NCBI GenBank assembly: GCA_021781255.1
Contig: JAJXXG010000714.1
Coordinates: 1 to 21,043 of the forward strand
Direction of reading: 5' to 3'
DNA from: Acidobacteriota bacterium
GTDB lineage: Bacteria > Acidobacteriota > Terriglobia > Terriglobales > Acidobacteriaceae
DNA length: 21,043 nucleotides
Shown piece after piece: positions 7,969 to 15,988 of this stretch. The notes beneath the pieces were generated by a model, which searched no databases, had not been told where the DNA came from, and saw only the letters and a program-made list of their open reading frames with translations. Each line of letters starts with the position of its first letter. Positions within the stretch are counted from its first letter, which is position 1. The position numbers and the translations under genes were made by a program.

Positions 7969-10404
7969 ATGAACCGCAGCACTGCCGCATCGGCTGCCTC
8001 CAGACTGGTCTTCTGGATTGCATGTTTTGCTCTTCTGGCCGTTTTCGGCCCCGGCTCCGCCCTGCAGGCGGAGTCCGCGAGATCCTTTTACAAGCGCGGC
8101 CAGGCCGCCGAGGCGCGCGAGGACTACGACGCCGCCTACCAGAACTACCAGCAGGCGTACACGATGTCTCCCCGCGACCTGAGCTACCGCACTTCGCTCT
8201 ACCGCGTGCGGCTTTCGGCTTCGGCCATGCACGTAACCCGGGGGCGCAAGATGGAGGCCGCGGGCAATGTGCAGGGCGCGCTGGTGGAGCTGCTGCGCGC
8301 CGCGGAGATCGACCCCGGCAATGAGGCGGCACAGCAGGAGATTGCCAAGATTCGCGCCAGGCAGGAGGGTGTAGCCCCGCCAGCCCCGGCCGAGCCTACC
8401 GAGACGCCGATGGAGCAGGCCGACATCGATTCGATGGCTCCGCCGCCGGAGCTGAGCCCGATGTCGAAGGAGCCGGTGACGCTGCACATGGTGGAGGACG
8501 CCAAGGTGGTCTACCAGGCCATTGGCAAGGCCGCCGGCGTGAACGTGCTGTTCGACCCCGACTATGTTTCCAAGCGCGTGCAGGTGGACCTGACGAACGT
8601 GTCGCTGCTGGATGCGCTGCGCATTGTGGGCACGCTCTCCGGCACCTTCTGGCGGCCAGTGACCACCAACACCATCTTTGTGGCGCAGAACACGCGCGCC
8701 AAGCGCACGGAGCTGGACGAGCAGGCGGTGCAGACCTTCTATTTGACCAACGCCTGGCAGCAGAACGATCTGAATGACGTGCAGACCGCCCTGCGCAACG
8801 TGCTGCCCAACGCCAAGGTGTACGGCGTGGCCAGCCAGAACGCGATCGTGATGCGCGGCACGCCGGATGAGCTGCTGCTGGCGCAGAAGCTGGTCAACGA
8901 CCTGGACAAGGCCCGCCCGGAGGTGGTGGTGGACATTGCCGTGATGGAAGTGGCCAAGAACTGGGAGCGCAACCTGGGCATCGCGTGGCCCAACAGCGCC
9001 AGCGTGCAGTTGCAGGCGCCCAACGCCAATACCAGCGCCTCCTCCACGACCACGGGAACAACCACTACGACCACCACGCCGACGCTGTACAACCTGGCGC
9101 ACCTGAACGCCACGGACTTTGCCGTGACGGTGGGCGCGGCCACGGCGAACCTGTTGCTGAACGATTCCAATACCAAGATTTTGCAGAACCCGCGCATCCG
9201 GGCCACCGATCAGCAGAAGGCCACGATGAAGATCGGCTCGCGTATTCCGATCGCAACCGGTTCGTACCAGACGGGCGCGGCGACCGCGCTGGTGAGCTCG
9301 CTGGTCAATACGCAGTTCCAGTATCTGGATGTGGGCGTGAACATCGAGATTACGCCGACCGTTCACTATGACCACGACGTCACGCTGAAGATCAAGATTG
9401 AGGTGACCTCGCAGAGCGGCTCTACCACCATCAGCGGCGTTACAGAGCCGATCATCGCGCAGAAGACGAGCGAGCAGGTGGTGCGGCTGCACGAGGGCGA
9501 AGCCAACATCCTGGGCGGCATTCTGAATCAGCAGGACCAGGTGAACTGGACGGGGATTCCGGGCCTGAGCGCGGTTCCGATTCTCAAGTATCTGTTTGGG
9601 TCAAAGGACCACATCAAGCAGGATGACGAGATTGTCTTCCTGATGGTGCCGCACATTGTCCGCTCGCCGGAGCTGACGCCGGTGAACCTGCGCACGGTGG
9701 ATACGGGCGCGGGCCAGACGATCGAACTGCGCCATATCGCGTCCGTCACCATGGTGGGCGGCGGAGGGCGGGCGATGCGCCCGGTAACCGCTCAGCCGGC
9801 TGCAGTGGCTCCGCTTCCGGGCCAGAGCGCGCAGGCCGCGGGTCCGGCGGCGCTGCAGCAGATGCGGACAGCGGCGGAGACGGCCGGCGCACCGCCGCCT
9901 GCCCCCGCTGTGCCTGTCCCCGCTGCACCTGCTCCGGCTCAGGCGGCGCCTCCTCCGGTTGCCGCGCCTGTTCCGGCTGCTGCACCGGCGGAGCCGGTCC
10001 GGCTGTCGCTGGTGCCTCCGCATGATCCGGTGGCCGTGGGAGCCAGCTTCCAGGTGCCGATTGTGATCTCGGGAGGGGCGGATGTCTCCTCTGTTCCGCT
10101 GCAGGTGCAGTATGATCCCGCGCGGCTCTCGCTGGTGAATGTGGACAACGGCGACTTTCTGGGCCGGGACGGGCAGTCGGTGGCCCTGGTGCATCGCGAC
10201 GACGGGCCGGGCAACATTGTGGTCAACGCATCGCGTCCGCCGGGTGCGGCAGGCATCAATGGAGCGGGCGTGGTCTGCGTGCTCACCTTCCAGGCCAAGT
10301 CGTCCGGCTCCAGTGACGTGACCATCACCCGCGGCAGCGCCGTGACCAGCGCACAAAAGGCGGTTCAGGCGCAGGGCGGGCAGGCCGCGATCGTGGTGAA
10401 GTAG
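7969..10404 (+). CDS. Secretin (GspD/PilQ family) with C-terminal cohesin-like domain
   Basis: Outer-membrane channel of a type II secretion or type IV pilus-like machine. The 811-aa protein starts at ATG 7969 with AGGGAG four bases upstream. Domains in order: signal peptide (1-34, ALQA|ES), TPR-like helices (about 36-135), Pro-rich linker, STN/N0-like domain (about 168-240), N1-type domain (about 250-315), and secretin core (about 316-566) with NPRIRATDQQKATMKIG, VGVNIEITPTVHYD and the conserved VPILKYLFGS near 536-545. Then comes an Ala/Pro-rich linker (about 603-675) and a cohesin-like beta domain (about 677-811: VAVGASFQVPIVI, LQVQYDPARLSLVNV, GAGVVCVLTFQAK). A Thr/Ser-rich tract (355-372) interrupts the core. 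It is the first gene of a five-gene operon; the next gene starts 4-13 bases after its stop. The secretin call is very secure and the cohesin call is good. Confidence 0.93.
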   Translation: MNRSTAASAASRLVFWIACFALLAVFGPGSALQAESARSFYKRGQAAEAREDYDAAYQNYQQAYTMSPRDLSYRTSLYRVRLSASAMHVTRGRKMEAAGNVQGALVELLRAAEIDPGNEAAQQEIAKIRARQEGVAPPAPAEPTETPMEQADIDSMAPPPELSPMSKEPVTLHMVEDAKVVYQAIGKAAGVNVLFDPDYVSKRVQVDLTNVSLLDALRIVGTLSGTFWRPVTTNTIFVAQNTRAKRTELDEQAVQTFYLTNAWQQNDLNDVQTALRNVLPNAKVYGVASQNAIVMRGTPDELLLAQKLVNDLDKARPEVVVDIAVMEVAKNWERNLGIAWPNSASVQLQAPNANTSASSTTTGTTTTTTTPTLYNLAHLNATDFAVTVGAATANLLLNDSNTKILQNPRIRATDQQKATMKIGSRIPIATGSYQTGAATALVSSLVNTQFQYLDVGVNIEITPTVHYDHDVTLKIKIEVTSQSGSTTISGVTEPIIAQKTSEQVVRLHEGEANILGGILNQQDQVNWTGIPGLSAVPILKYLFGSKDHIKQDDEIVFLMVPHIVRSPELTPVNLRTVDTGAGQTIELRHIASVTMVGGGGRAMRPVTAQPAAVAPLPGQSAQAAGPAALQQMRTAAETAGAPPPAPAVPVPAAPAPAQAAPPPVAAPVPAAAPAEPVRLSLVPPHDPVAVGASFQVPIVISGGADVSSVPLQVQYDPARLSLVNVDNGDFLGRDGQSVALVHRDDGPGNIVVNASRPPGAAGINGAGVVCVLTFQAKSSGSSDVTITRGSAVTSAQKAVQAQGGQAAIVVK
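9031..9084 (+). repeat. Low-complexity Thr/Ser codon tract inside the secretin
   Basis: Imperfect ACC/ACG/ACA/ACT codons encode a run with 11 Thr among 18 residues. It lies between the start of the secretin core and the membrane-forming part, where a flexible loop would be tolerated. Such a tract can vary in length between strains. Confidence 0.6.
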
Positions 10405-10417
10405 GGCAGTGGCAGAC

Positions 10418-10888
10418 ATGCGTGGCATCGGCCCAAACCGCAGGCGCACCGAGCACGGCCTTACGCTGGTGGAACTGATTGTGACCGTGACGATCCTGGC
10501 GATCCTGGCGTCGGCGGCCATCCCGATTGCGCGATTCAAGGTGAAGCGCGAGAACGAACGCGAGCTGCGCCGCGATCTGTGGGAGATGCGCGACGCAATC
10601 GACCACTACAAGGACGCCGCCGACAAGGGAGCCTTCCAGGTGAAGGTGGACACGCAGGGCTATCCGCCTGACCTGGAGACGCTGGTGAACGGCGTGGACG
10701 TGCAGGGCAAGAAGCTGAAGTTTCTGCGGCGCATTCCGGTGGACCCGATGACGGGCAGGGCGGAGTGGGGGCTGCGATCCATGCAGGACGATCCGGACTC
10801 CGACTCTTACGGCGGGCAAAGCGTCTTTGATGTGTACTCCAAGTCCACGGGCACGGCTCTGGACGGCACCAAATATTCTCAGTGGTAG
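10418..10888 (+). CDS. GspG-like prepilin (first of a tandem pair)
   Basis: Class III (type IV) prepilin: a short basic leader ending in Gly, then LTLVELIVTVTILAILASAA, with Glu at +5 of the mature protein, as required for prepilin peptidase processing and pseudopilus assembly. Leu at +1 instead of Phe is tolerated in the family. The soluble part carries RRIPVDPMTGRAEWG and ends in DVYSKS..LDGTKYSQW, the GspG-like Pro-Val-Asp-Pro turn and C-terminal loop. The start is ATG 10418, or GTG 10409 four bases after the secretin stop; the choice only changes the leader length. It is 156-159 aa and co-transcribed with the secretin. It is a pseudopilin by sequence; whether it forms a pseudopilus or a true pilus cannot be told. 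Confidence 0.88.
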   Translation: MRGIGPNRRRTEHGLTLVELIVTVTILAILASAAIPIARFKVKRENERELRRDLWEMRDAIDHYKDAADKGAFQVKVDTQGYPPDLETLVNGVDVQGKKLKFLRRIPVDPMTGRAEWGLRSMQDDPDSDSYGGQSVFDVYSKSTGTALDGTKYSQW

Positions 10889-10897
10889 GGACGGGCC

Positions 10898-11299
10898 ATG
10901 CGCACGACGCACAAACAGGACGCGGGCTTTACGCTGCTGGAACTGATGATCGTGATGGCGATCATCGGGATTCTGGCCACGCTGGCCATTCCCAGCTTCG
11001 TGGGAGCCATCAAGTCCGCGCGGGAGGCGGTGCTGAAGGAGGACCTGCACGTGATGCGGGCGGCCATCGACTCCTACACCATGGACAAGCAGAAGGCTCC
11101 GCAGTCGCTGGATGATCTGGTGCAGAACGGCTATCTGCGGGTTATCCCGGTGGACCCGATGACGCGCAGCAGCGATACCTGGGTAACCGATACCACCGAT
11201 GCGCTATACTCGCTGGACCAGACCGAGCCAGGAATTGCCGACGTGCACTCCGGGTCGCAGGAGACAGGCTCAGACGGGCAGCCATATTCGGCCTGGTGA
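10898..11299 (+). CDS. GspG-like prepilin (second of a tandem pair)
   Basis: The short leader MRTTHKQDAG is followed by FTLLELMIVMAIIGILATLA, a canonical prepilin peptidase site with Phe at +1 and Glu at +5. The 133-aa protein contains RVIPVDPMTRSSDTW and ends in DVHSGS..SDGQPYSAW, parallel to the end of the preceding gene. The start ATG has AGGGA six bases upstream and lies nine bases after the previous stop. The family role is assembly into a secretion pseudopilus or pilus after inner-membrane insertion. The pair probably arose by duplication and may form a heteromeric fibre. Confidence 0.9.
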   Translation: MRTTHKQDAGFTLLELMIVMAIIGILATLAIPSFVGAIKSAREAVLKEDLHVMRAAIDSYTMDKQKAPQSLDDLVQNGYLRVIPVDPMTRSSDTWVTDTTDALYSLDQTEPGIADVHSGSQETGSDGQPYSAW

Positions 11300-11314
11300 C
11301 GGCAGAGGGGCATG

Positions 11315-11806
11315 ATGCTGAGACGGGCTTTGGTCGCAGGGGCGATGTTGTGCGGGCTGGGGTTCTGCGGCGTGCTGCAGGCGCAATCGGCAAAGACCAT
11401 CACCCTACGCATTCTGGACGGAAAGACCGGACTGGCCGTGACGCCGGACAACTTTCTGGTGCGCATCAACCACGAGCAGACCGAGCACGTGGACTGGACC
11501 ACGCAGAACGGAGACGGCAGCGTGGTGCTGAAGCTGCCCGCCGGGGCGACCGTGGTTGCGGTTCGCGCCACCTATGACCGCTCCATGGAGTACTACGTGA
11601 ACTGCGACGCGGTGGGGGAAGGCAATGCGCCGGAGCTGCACTGGTACCCGGTGGGGGATGTGCTGCGGTCGGGCCTGGTAACGCCGAACGGCTGCGTTAA
11701 GCCCAAGGCGGCGGAGCGCCTCCGCGTGACCGCCAAGCCCGGCGAGTATGTGTTTTTCGTCCGGAAGATTGGCTGGCGTGACCGCGATCCGGATGGGATG
11801 AACTGA
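11315..11806 (+). CDS. Small exported protein of unknown function in the secretin operon
   Basis: I do not recognise a family. The protein (163 aa) has a clear Sec signal peptide: basic MLRRALVAG, a hydrophobic stretch, and likely cleavage VLQA|QS near residue 23. The mature part is predicted to be mostly beta (KTITLRILDGKTGLAV, DGSVVLKLPAGATVVAVRA), reminiscent of small Ig-like or carboxypeptidase-regulatory-type folds. Two Cys (in YVNCDAVG and PNGCVKP) could form a disulfide. AGAGG at 11304-11308 suits ATG 11315 better than ATG 11312. It lies 15 bases after the second pseudopilin, so a periplasmic or secreted role linked to the machine is likely but is an inference. Confidence 0.8.
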   Translation: MLRRALVAGAMLCGLGFCGVLQAQSAKTITLRILDGKTGLAVTPDNFLVRINHEQTEHVDWTTQNGDGSVVLKLPAGATVVAVRATYDRSMEYYVNCDAVGEGNAPELHWYPVGDVLRSGLVTPNGCVKPKAAERLRVTAKPGEYVFFVRKIGWRDRDPDGMN

Positions 11807-11847
11807 GTCCGGCGCACCACAATCCCCAGCAATGGAGAACGACTGCC

Positions 11848-12663
11848 TTGGCGCTTGATTCCGATCTTTTGCCTGCACTGGATTTTCTTGTTGCGGTGGA
11901 GAGCGCCTATGCCAGCCTGATGCAGACGGCGCCCACGGCGATGAACCCGGCGCAGGAGCCCGGACTGGGCGGCAGGCTGCTGTATGTGGGCGAGCTGAGC
12001 GCAGAGGGTCGGGCGCTGGTGGTGGCGGGCAACATTGCCGGGGCAGCCTCGCTGGCGGCGACGGCCGATCCTGCCGCGCAGAAGCAGGCCATCCGCGACG
12101 GCATTGCGGACTTTCTGGTGACCTCACTCGATGAAGCTCTACGCATTCTGAAGAACGAGATCCGCAAGGGCGAGGCGGTGGCCGTTTGCGTGGGCGCCGC
12201 TCCAGAGGCTGTGGAGCGCGAGATGCGGGAACGTGGCGTGGCCCCCGACCTGCTTGCGGCAGCGGCTGTCGCGGAGTTGGCGAGTGGGCGCGCCCGGCGG
12301 TTGCAGCCCGTGGGGCTTGGCGCGGGAGAGGCGCTGCTGGCCTGGCGCGTGACGGAGCCTGCGGCCTTGTGGATGCGCAAGCTGGATGCTCTTGCTGCCG
12401 AATGCCTGCCCCCGGAGGCTGGCGCGGCGCGGCGATGGCTAAGGCTGGCTCCGCGCTACGTGGGGCGGCTGGCGCAGGGCACACGACTACTGCGTTGCTC
12501 CTCGGCGGTTGCCGGGCAGTTTGCGGAGCGGGTGCGGAAGGGGATGCGCAGCGGAGAGATTGGCTGCGGGGTCGTCATTCGCCTGCTGGGCGCGGATGGC
12601 AGCCTGACGGAGCCGCAAGGCTCAGATGCGGAAGCGGCCGCAGACGGGGCCGGGCGCGGCTAG
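11848..12663 (+). CDS. Urocanase-Rossmann-like protein, not a complete enzyme
   Basis: The 271-aa cytoplasmic protein has a TTG start with GGAGA nine bases upstream. Residues about 56-136 (ALVVAGNIAGAASLA, DGIADFLVTSLDEALRIL, AVAVCVGAAPEAVEREMRER, GVAPDLL) follow the pattern I remember from the NAD-binding core of urocanate hydratase. That pattern is a Gly-rich loop, a DLDEAL helix, a GN/A-A-E beta-alpha unit, and ELxRRGVxPD. The full enzyme is about 550 aa, and its surrounding catalytic parts and the TDQTSAHD segment are absent here, so hydratase activity is not expected. The C-terminal 130 residues are Arg/Ala-rich and unrecognised. It is last in the secretin operon, 41 bases after the exported protein. 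The gene is secure; the fold resemblance is an inference. Confidence 0.75.
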   Translation: MALDSDLLPALDFLVAVESAYASLMQTAPTAMNPAQEPGLGGRLLYVGELSAEGRALVVAGNIAGAASLAATADPAAQKQAIRDGIADFLVTSLDEALRILKNEIRKGEAVAVCVGAAPEAVEREMRERGVAPDLLAAAAVAELASGRARRLQPVGLGAGEALLAWRVTEPAALWMRKLDALAAECLPPEAGAARRWLRLAPRYVGRLAQGTRLLRCSSAVAGQFAERVRKGMRSGEIGCGVVIRLLGADGSLTEPQGSDAEAAADGAGRG

Positions 12664-12773
12664 GACGATTCCAGAATGGGCGAGCGGTTTTGTGATGCTG
12701 CCGAGTCGCCGACTGCCGGACGGTCGCGTCGAGTTGAGGGCGATGTTTGAGGTAGTGCAAGCCTGGAATCGCG

Positions 12774-13364
12774 TTAACCGCGCTCTCCGGCAGCCTCAAT
12801 CCGGCTCCAGAGCTCTTTCAGGCCGTGGCCGGTCTTGGAGGAGACGGCCAGAATCTCTTCCAGCTCCAGGCCCTTCTTGAGGGCCAGCAGGTTGCGGGTG
12901 CGCTCATTGCCGCTCAGGCGGTCAATTTTGGTGGCCACCACGGCAAACTCGCGGCCCGCGGCACGCAGCCAGTCGATGAGCTGGCGGTCTTTGTCCTGGG
13001 GCGGAACGTTCGAATCCACAAGACAGATGCACAAGCCAAGTGTCTCGCGGTCTGCAAGATACGGCTCAATGAAGGCCGGCCAGCCTGCGGAGATGGACTT
13101 GGAGATCTTGGCGTAGCCGTAACCGGGCAGATCGGCAAAGATTTTCTTTTGCCGCTGGTCGGGGCCGAGGAGGGCAAAGAAGTTGATGGCCCGCGTGCGC
13201 CCCGGAGTCTGCGAGACCTTGGCCGCCTTTTCGCCGACCAAGGCGTTGAGCAGGCTGGACTTACCCACATTGGAGCGGCCGAGGAAGGCGACCTCTGGCA
13301 CGCCAGGCGCAGGGAACTGCGCGGCGGCCATGGCCGAGAGTAGAAATTGGGTCGTGTAACGCAT
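12774..13364 (-). CDS. engB: Ribosome biogenesis GTPase EngB/YsxC
   Basis: Essential small GTPase in 50S ribosomal subunit assembly. All G motifs are visible in the 196-aa protein: G1 GRSNVGKS (29-36), G2 TPGRT (53-57), G3 DLPGYG (78-83), G4 TKID (145-148) and G5 SSKTG (175-179). The family marker NFFAL follows G2. The length equals the family norm. It starts 20 bases after the lon stop, without an obvious Shine-Dalgarno, so it is probably co-transcribed with lon and possibly translationally coupled. The lon-engB order is the same as the lonA-ysxC arrangement of Bacillus. It converges with the secretin operon across a 110-base gap that has no convincing terminator. Confidence 0.96.
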   Translation of the reverse strand: MRYTTQFLLSAMAAAQFPAPGVPEVAFLGRSNVGKSSLLNALVGEKAAKVSQTPGRTRAINFFALLGPDQRQKKIFADLPGYGYAKISKSISAGWPAFIEPYLADRETLGLCICLVDSNVPPQDKDRQLIDWLRAAGREFAVVATKIDRLSGNERTRNLLALKKGLELEEILAVSSKTGHGLKELWSRIEAAGERG

Positions 13365-13384
13365 GCGTGTGTGTGCGGGCGGCG

Positions 13385-15796
13385 CTACTGGCGCGCCACC
13401 TGCCCGCTCACTCCCTCCGCCGGCGCTACAGTGGCCAGCACCTCGGTCTCTGCCGGGACTGGGGTCGGCAGAGGACCTTCCAGCGCCAGCGCGAGCACCT
13501 CGTCCATGGTGTCCACAAAGTGCAGCTTCATGGAGTTCTTGATGTTGTCGGGCAGCTCTGCAATGTCCTTTTCGTTGGCGCGGGGCAGGATGGCCTCAAA
13601 GATGCCCGCGCGCAAGGCAGCGAGCAGCTTCTCCTTCAAGCCGCCGATGGCCAGCACCTTGCCGCGCAAGGTGATTTCGCCGGTCATAGCGATATCGCGG
13701 CGCACGGGAATCCTGGACAGCGCACTGGCCAGAGCGGTGGCCATGGTGATGCCCGCCGACGGGCCGTCCTTGGGAATGGCGCCCTCGGGCACGTGCAGGT
13801 GCAGATCCACGTTGCGATAGAACTCGCGGCTGAGCCCAAGCGCCTGCGCCTTGCCTCGGATGTAGCTGAGCGCGGCCTGTGCGGACTCCTGCATCACGTC
13901 GCCAAGCTGGCCGGTGATGGTGAGCTTGCCCTTGCCGTCCAGGACCTGCACCTCCGTGGTGAGGATGCTGCCACCCACCTCGGTCCAGGCCAGGCCGGTT
14001 ACAAGGCCTACCTCGCTCTTCTCATGCACCTCGGAGTCGCGGAAGCGCACCACGCCGAGAAACTCGTGGATGTTGGCCGCCGTGATCTCTTCCTTATGCT
14101 TGGCGCCCTTCTTCACCACGCGTCGGGCCACCTTGCGGCATACGTTGCCGATCTCGCGCTCCAGGTTGCGAACGCCGGCCTCGCGGGTGTAGCTGCGAAT
14201 GATGGCAAGGATGGCGTCGTCCTGGAAGACGACATTCTTTTCGCCCAGGCCGGTTTGCTCGCGCTGTTTCTTTACCAGATACTGGCGTGCGATCTCCAGC
14301 TTTTCCATCTCGGTGTAGCCCTGCAGGCGAAGCACTTCCATGCGGTCCTGCAAAGGCGCGGGAATGGTGTGCATCACGTTGGCCGTGGCGACAAAGAGCA
14401 CCTGCGAGAGGTCGTAGTCCACGTCGAGATAGTGATCCTGGAAGGTCGTGTTCTGCTCGGGGTCCAGAACCTCAAGCAGTGCCGAGGCCGGGTCACCGCG
14501 GAAGTCCGAGGCCATCTTGTCGACTTCGTCGAGCAGGAAGACGGGGTTCTTGGTGCCTGCGCGCTTCATGTGCTGGATGATCTGGCCCGGCAGCGCGCCG
14601 ATGTAGGTGCGCCTGTGGCCGCGAATCTCAGCCTCATCGCGCACGCCGCCCAGGGACAGGCGCACAAACTTGCGGCCCGTGGCCTTGGCAATCGACATGC
14701 CCAGCGAGGTTTTGCCCACGCCCGGAGGTCCGACAAAGCACAGGATGGAACCCTTGGGGTTCTTGACGAGCTGGCGAACAGCGAGGAACTCCAGGATGCG
14801 CTCCTTGATCTTCTCCAGGCCGTAGTGGTCCTCGTTGAGCACCTTCTCGGCGTAGTCGATGGAGCGGGTCTCCTTGGAGCGCTTCTTCCACGGCACGGCC
14901 AGCAGCCAGTCAATGTAATTACGGCTTACGGTGGACTCGGCCGACATGGGCGGCATGGCTTCCAGCTTCTTCAGCTCCTGGATCGCCTTGTCGAGCACCT
15001 CTTTCGGCATGCCGGCGGTCTCAATCTTCTTGCGCAGTTCGTCGAACTCGCTCTTCTCGCCGCGGCCCAGCTCCTTCTGGATGGCCTTGATCTTTTCGTT
15101 GAGGTAGTACTCTTTCTGCGCGCGCTCCATCTGGCGCTTGACGCGCGACTGGATGCTGCGGTCGAGGTCGAGCTTTTCAATCTCAATATCGAGCACGTCT
15201 GCGATGCGCGCCAGGCGCGCCGCGGGATCGAAGATGGCAAGAAGCTCCTGCTTTTCCTCAATGCCCAGCTGCAGGTTGGCGGCGATGGTGTCAGACAGTT
15301 TGGCCGGCTCATCCATGCGCACGGCGGCGATGATGGTCTCGTAGTTGAGCGACTGCTGCAGCTTGACGTACTGCTCAAAGAGTCCAGTGACGCGTTGCAT
15401 GAGCTGCTCCACGGCCGGCGTCATCTCAAACTCGGTTTTGCCGGTGCGCACGCTGGCGACGAAGAAGCCGTCACGGTCGCTGACCTCAACGGACTTGGCG
15501 CGCTCCACGCCCTCGACCAGCACCTTGATATTGCCGTCGGGCATCTTGACGCTCTGCACAATGTTGCAGATGGAGCCGACCTGGAAGATGTCCTTGGCGC
15601 GGGGCTCGTCGATGGAGGCGTCATGCTGCGTGGCAAGAAAGATTTTGCGGTCGCCATTGAGTGCCTCTTCCAGGGCGCGCACGCTCGACTGGCGGCCCAC
15701 CACGAAGGGCGTCATCATGTAGGGGAAGATCACCATGTCCCGAATGGGCATCATGGGGAGTTTGCGAAGCTCGGTCTTTTCGCGGGATGCAGTCAT
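13385..15796 (-). CDS. lon: ATP-dependent protease La (Lon)
   Basis: Homo-oligomeric AAA+ protease that degrades misfolded and regulatory proteins in the cytoplasm. The 803-aa length matches LonA. Domains in order: N-terminal LON substrate-binding domain (about 10-210), a long coiled-coil region (about 210-275), AAA+ module with Walker A GPPGVGKT (356-363) and Walker [10 protein letters not shown], then the S16 protease domain with the PKDGPSAG serine (S680) and the catalytic lysine in GGLKEK (K723). The ATG at 15796 has GGTGG four bases upstream. A likely own promoter lies at 15868-15895. The C-terminus has a short Pro/Val/Ala-rich tail. No residue essential for catalysis is missing. Confidence 0.97.
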   Translation of the reverse strand: MTASREKTELRKLPMMPIRDMVIFPYMMTPFVVGRQSSVRALEEALNGDRKIFLATQHDASIDEPRAKDIFQVGSICNIVQSVKMPDGNIKVLVEGVERAKSVEVSDRDGFFVASVRTGKTEFEMTPAVEQLMQRVTGLFEQYVKLQQSLNYETIIAAVRMDEPAKLSDTIAANLQLGIEEKQELLAIFDPAARLARIADVLDIEIEKLDLDRSIQSRVKRQMERAQKEYYLNEKIKAIQKELGRGEKSEFDELRKKIETAGMPKEVLDKAIQELKKLEAMPPMSAESTVSRNYIDWLLAVPWKKRSKETRSIDYAEKVLNEDHYGLEKIKERILEFLAVRQLVKNPKGSILCFVGPPGVGKTSLGMSIAKATGRKFVRLSLGGVRDEAEIRGHRRTYIGALPGQIIQHMKRAGTKNPVFLLDEVDKMASDFRGDPASALLEVLDPEQNTTFQDHYLDVDYDLSQVLFVATANVMHTIPAPLQDRMEVLRLQGYTEMEKLEIARQYLVKKQREQTGLGEKNVVFQDDAILAIIRSYTREAGVRNLEREIGNVCRKVARRVVKKGAKHKEEITAANIHEFLGVVRFRDSEVHEKSEVGLVTGLAWTEVGGSILTTEVQVLDGKGKLTITGQLGDVMQESAQAALSYIRGKAQALGLSREFYRNVDLHLHVPEGAIPKDGPSAGITMATALASALSRIPVRRDIAMTGEITLRGKVLAIGGLKEKLLAALRAGIFEAILPRANEKDIAELPDNIKNSMKLHFVDTMDEVLALALEGPLPTPVPAETEVLATVAPAEGVSGQVARQ

Positions 15797-15826
15797 AAAG
15801 CCACCATAGGTATTAGACGCGCAAGA

Positions 15827-15846
15827 GGCGCTGCGGCTTCAGCACC
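15827..15846 (-). promoter_or_regulatory. Hairpin in the lon leader
   Basis: In the minus-strand RNA, GGUGCUG pairs with CAGCGCC around a six-base loop (seven pairs, one of them G-U). It lies in the roughly 65-base leader between the predicted lon promoter and its ATG, about 30 bases before the start codon. Its role is unknown; it is not followed by a U tract. Confidence 0.35.
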
Positions 15847-15867
15847 TGTTACGCAACCATTGTTGGG

Positions 15868-15895
15868 ATTGTACAGCCGAACGGAATCTGCGCAA
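15868..15895 (-). promoter_or_regulatory. Candidate lon promoter
   Basis: On the minus strand, TTGCGC (15890-15895) and TACAAT (15868-15873) are 16 bases apart. The -10 is good and the -35 is weak (three of six). It lies in the 192-base clpX-lon gap, large for this cluster, which fits a separate promoter. A CIRCE element was looked for and not seen. A repeated ACAGCCG-AACGGAA motif occupies the spacer. Confidence 0.4.
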
Positions 15896-15920
15896 GGGGA
15901 AGAGAGCAGAACATCGCGCC

Positions 15921-15951
15921 CCGGCTGTGCCCATATTCAGGAGACAGCCGG
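15921..15951 (-). terminator. Hairpin downstream of clpX
   Basis: CCGGCTGT (15921-15928) and ACAGCCGG (15944-15951) form a perfect eight-base stem with a 15-base loop, about 38 bases after the clpX stop. There is no T tract after it in the minus direction, so termination would be partial at best. A protein-binding inverted repeat is an alternative. Confidence 0.3.
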
Positions 15952-15988
15952 AACGGAAGCAGCAGATTCAGTCTACGAACAGGATCGA

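Noticed and set aside
7378..9492. A 704-codon minus-strand open frame across smpB and the secretin
   Set aside because: It overlaps smpB in another frame and is antisense to the secretin; its composition is that of a shadow.
11848..12663. Functional urocanate hydratase (hutU)
   Set aside because: The protein is 271 aa instead of about 550 and lacks the downstream TDQTSAHD-type segment; no other hut genes are near.
12664..12773. Intrinsic terminator between the secretin operon and engB
   Set aside because: Only a six-pair stem with a wobble pair (around 12709-12735) can be drawn and no T tract follows, so it is not supportable.
15797..15988. CIRCE/HrcA operator upstream of lon
   Set aside because: No TTAGCACTC-N9-GAGTGCTAA inverted repeat, even degenerate, was found in the gap.
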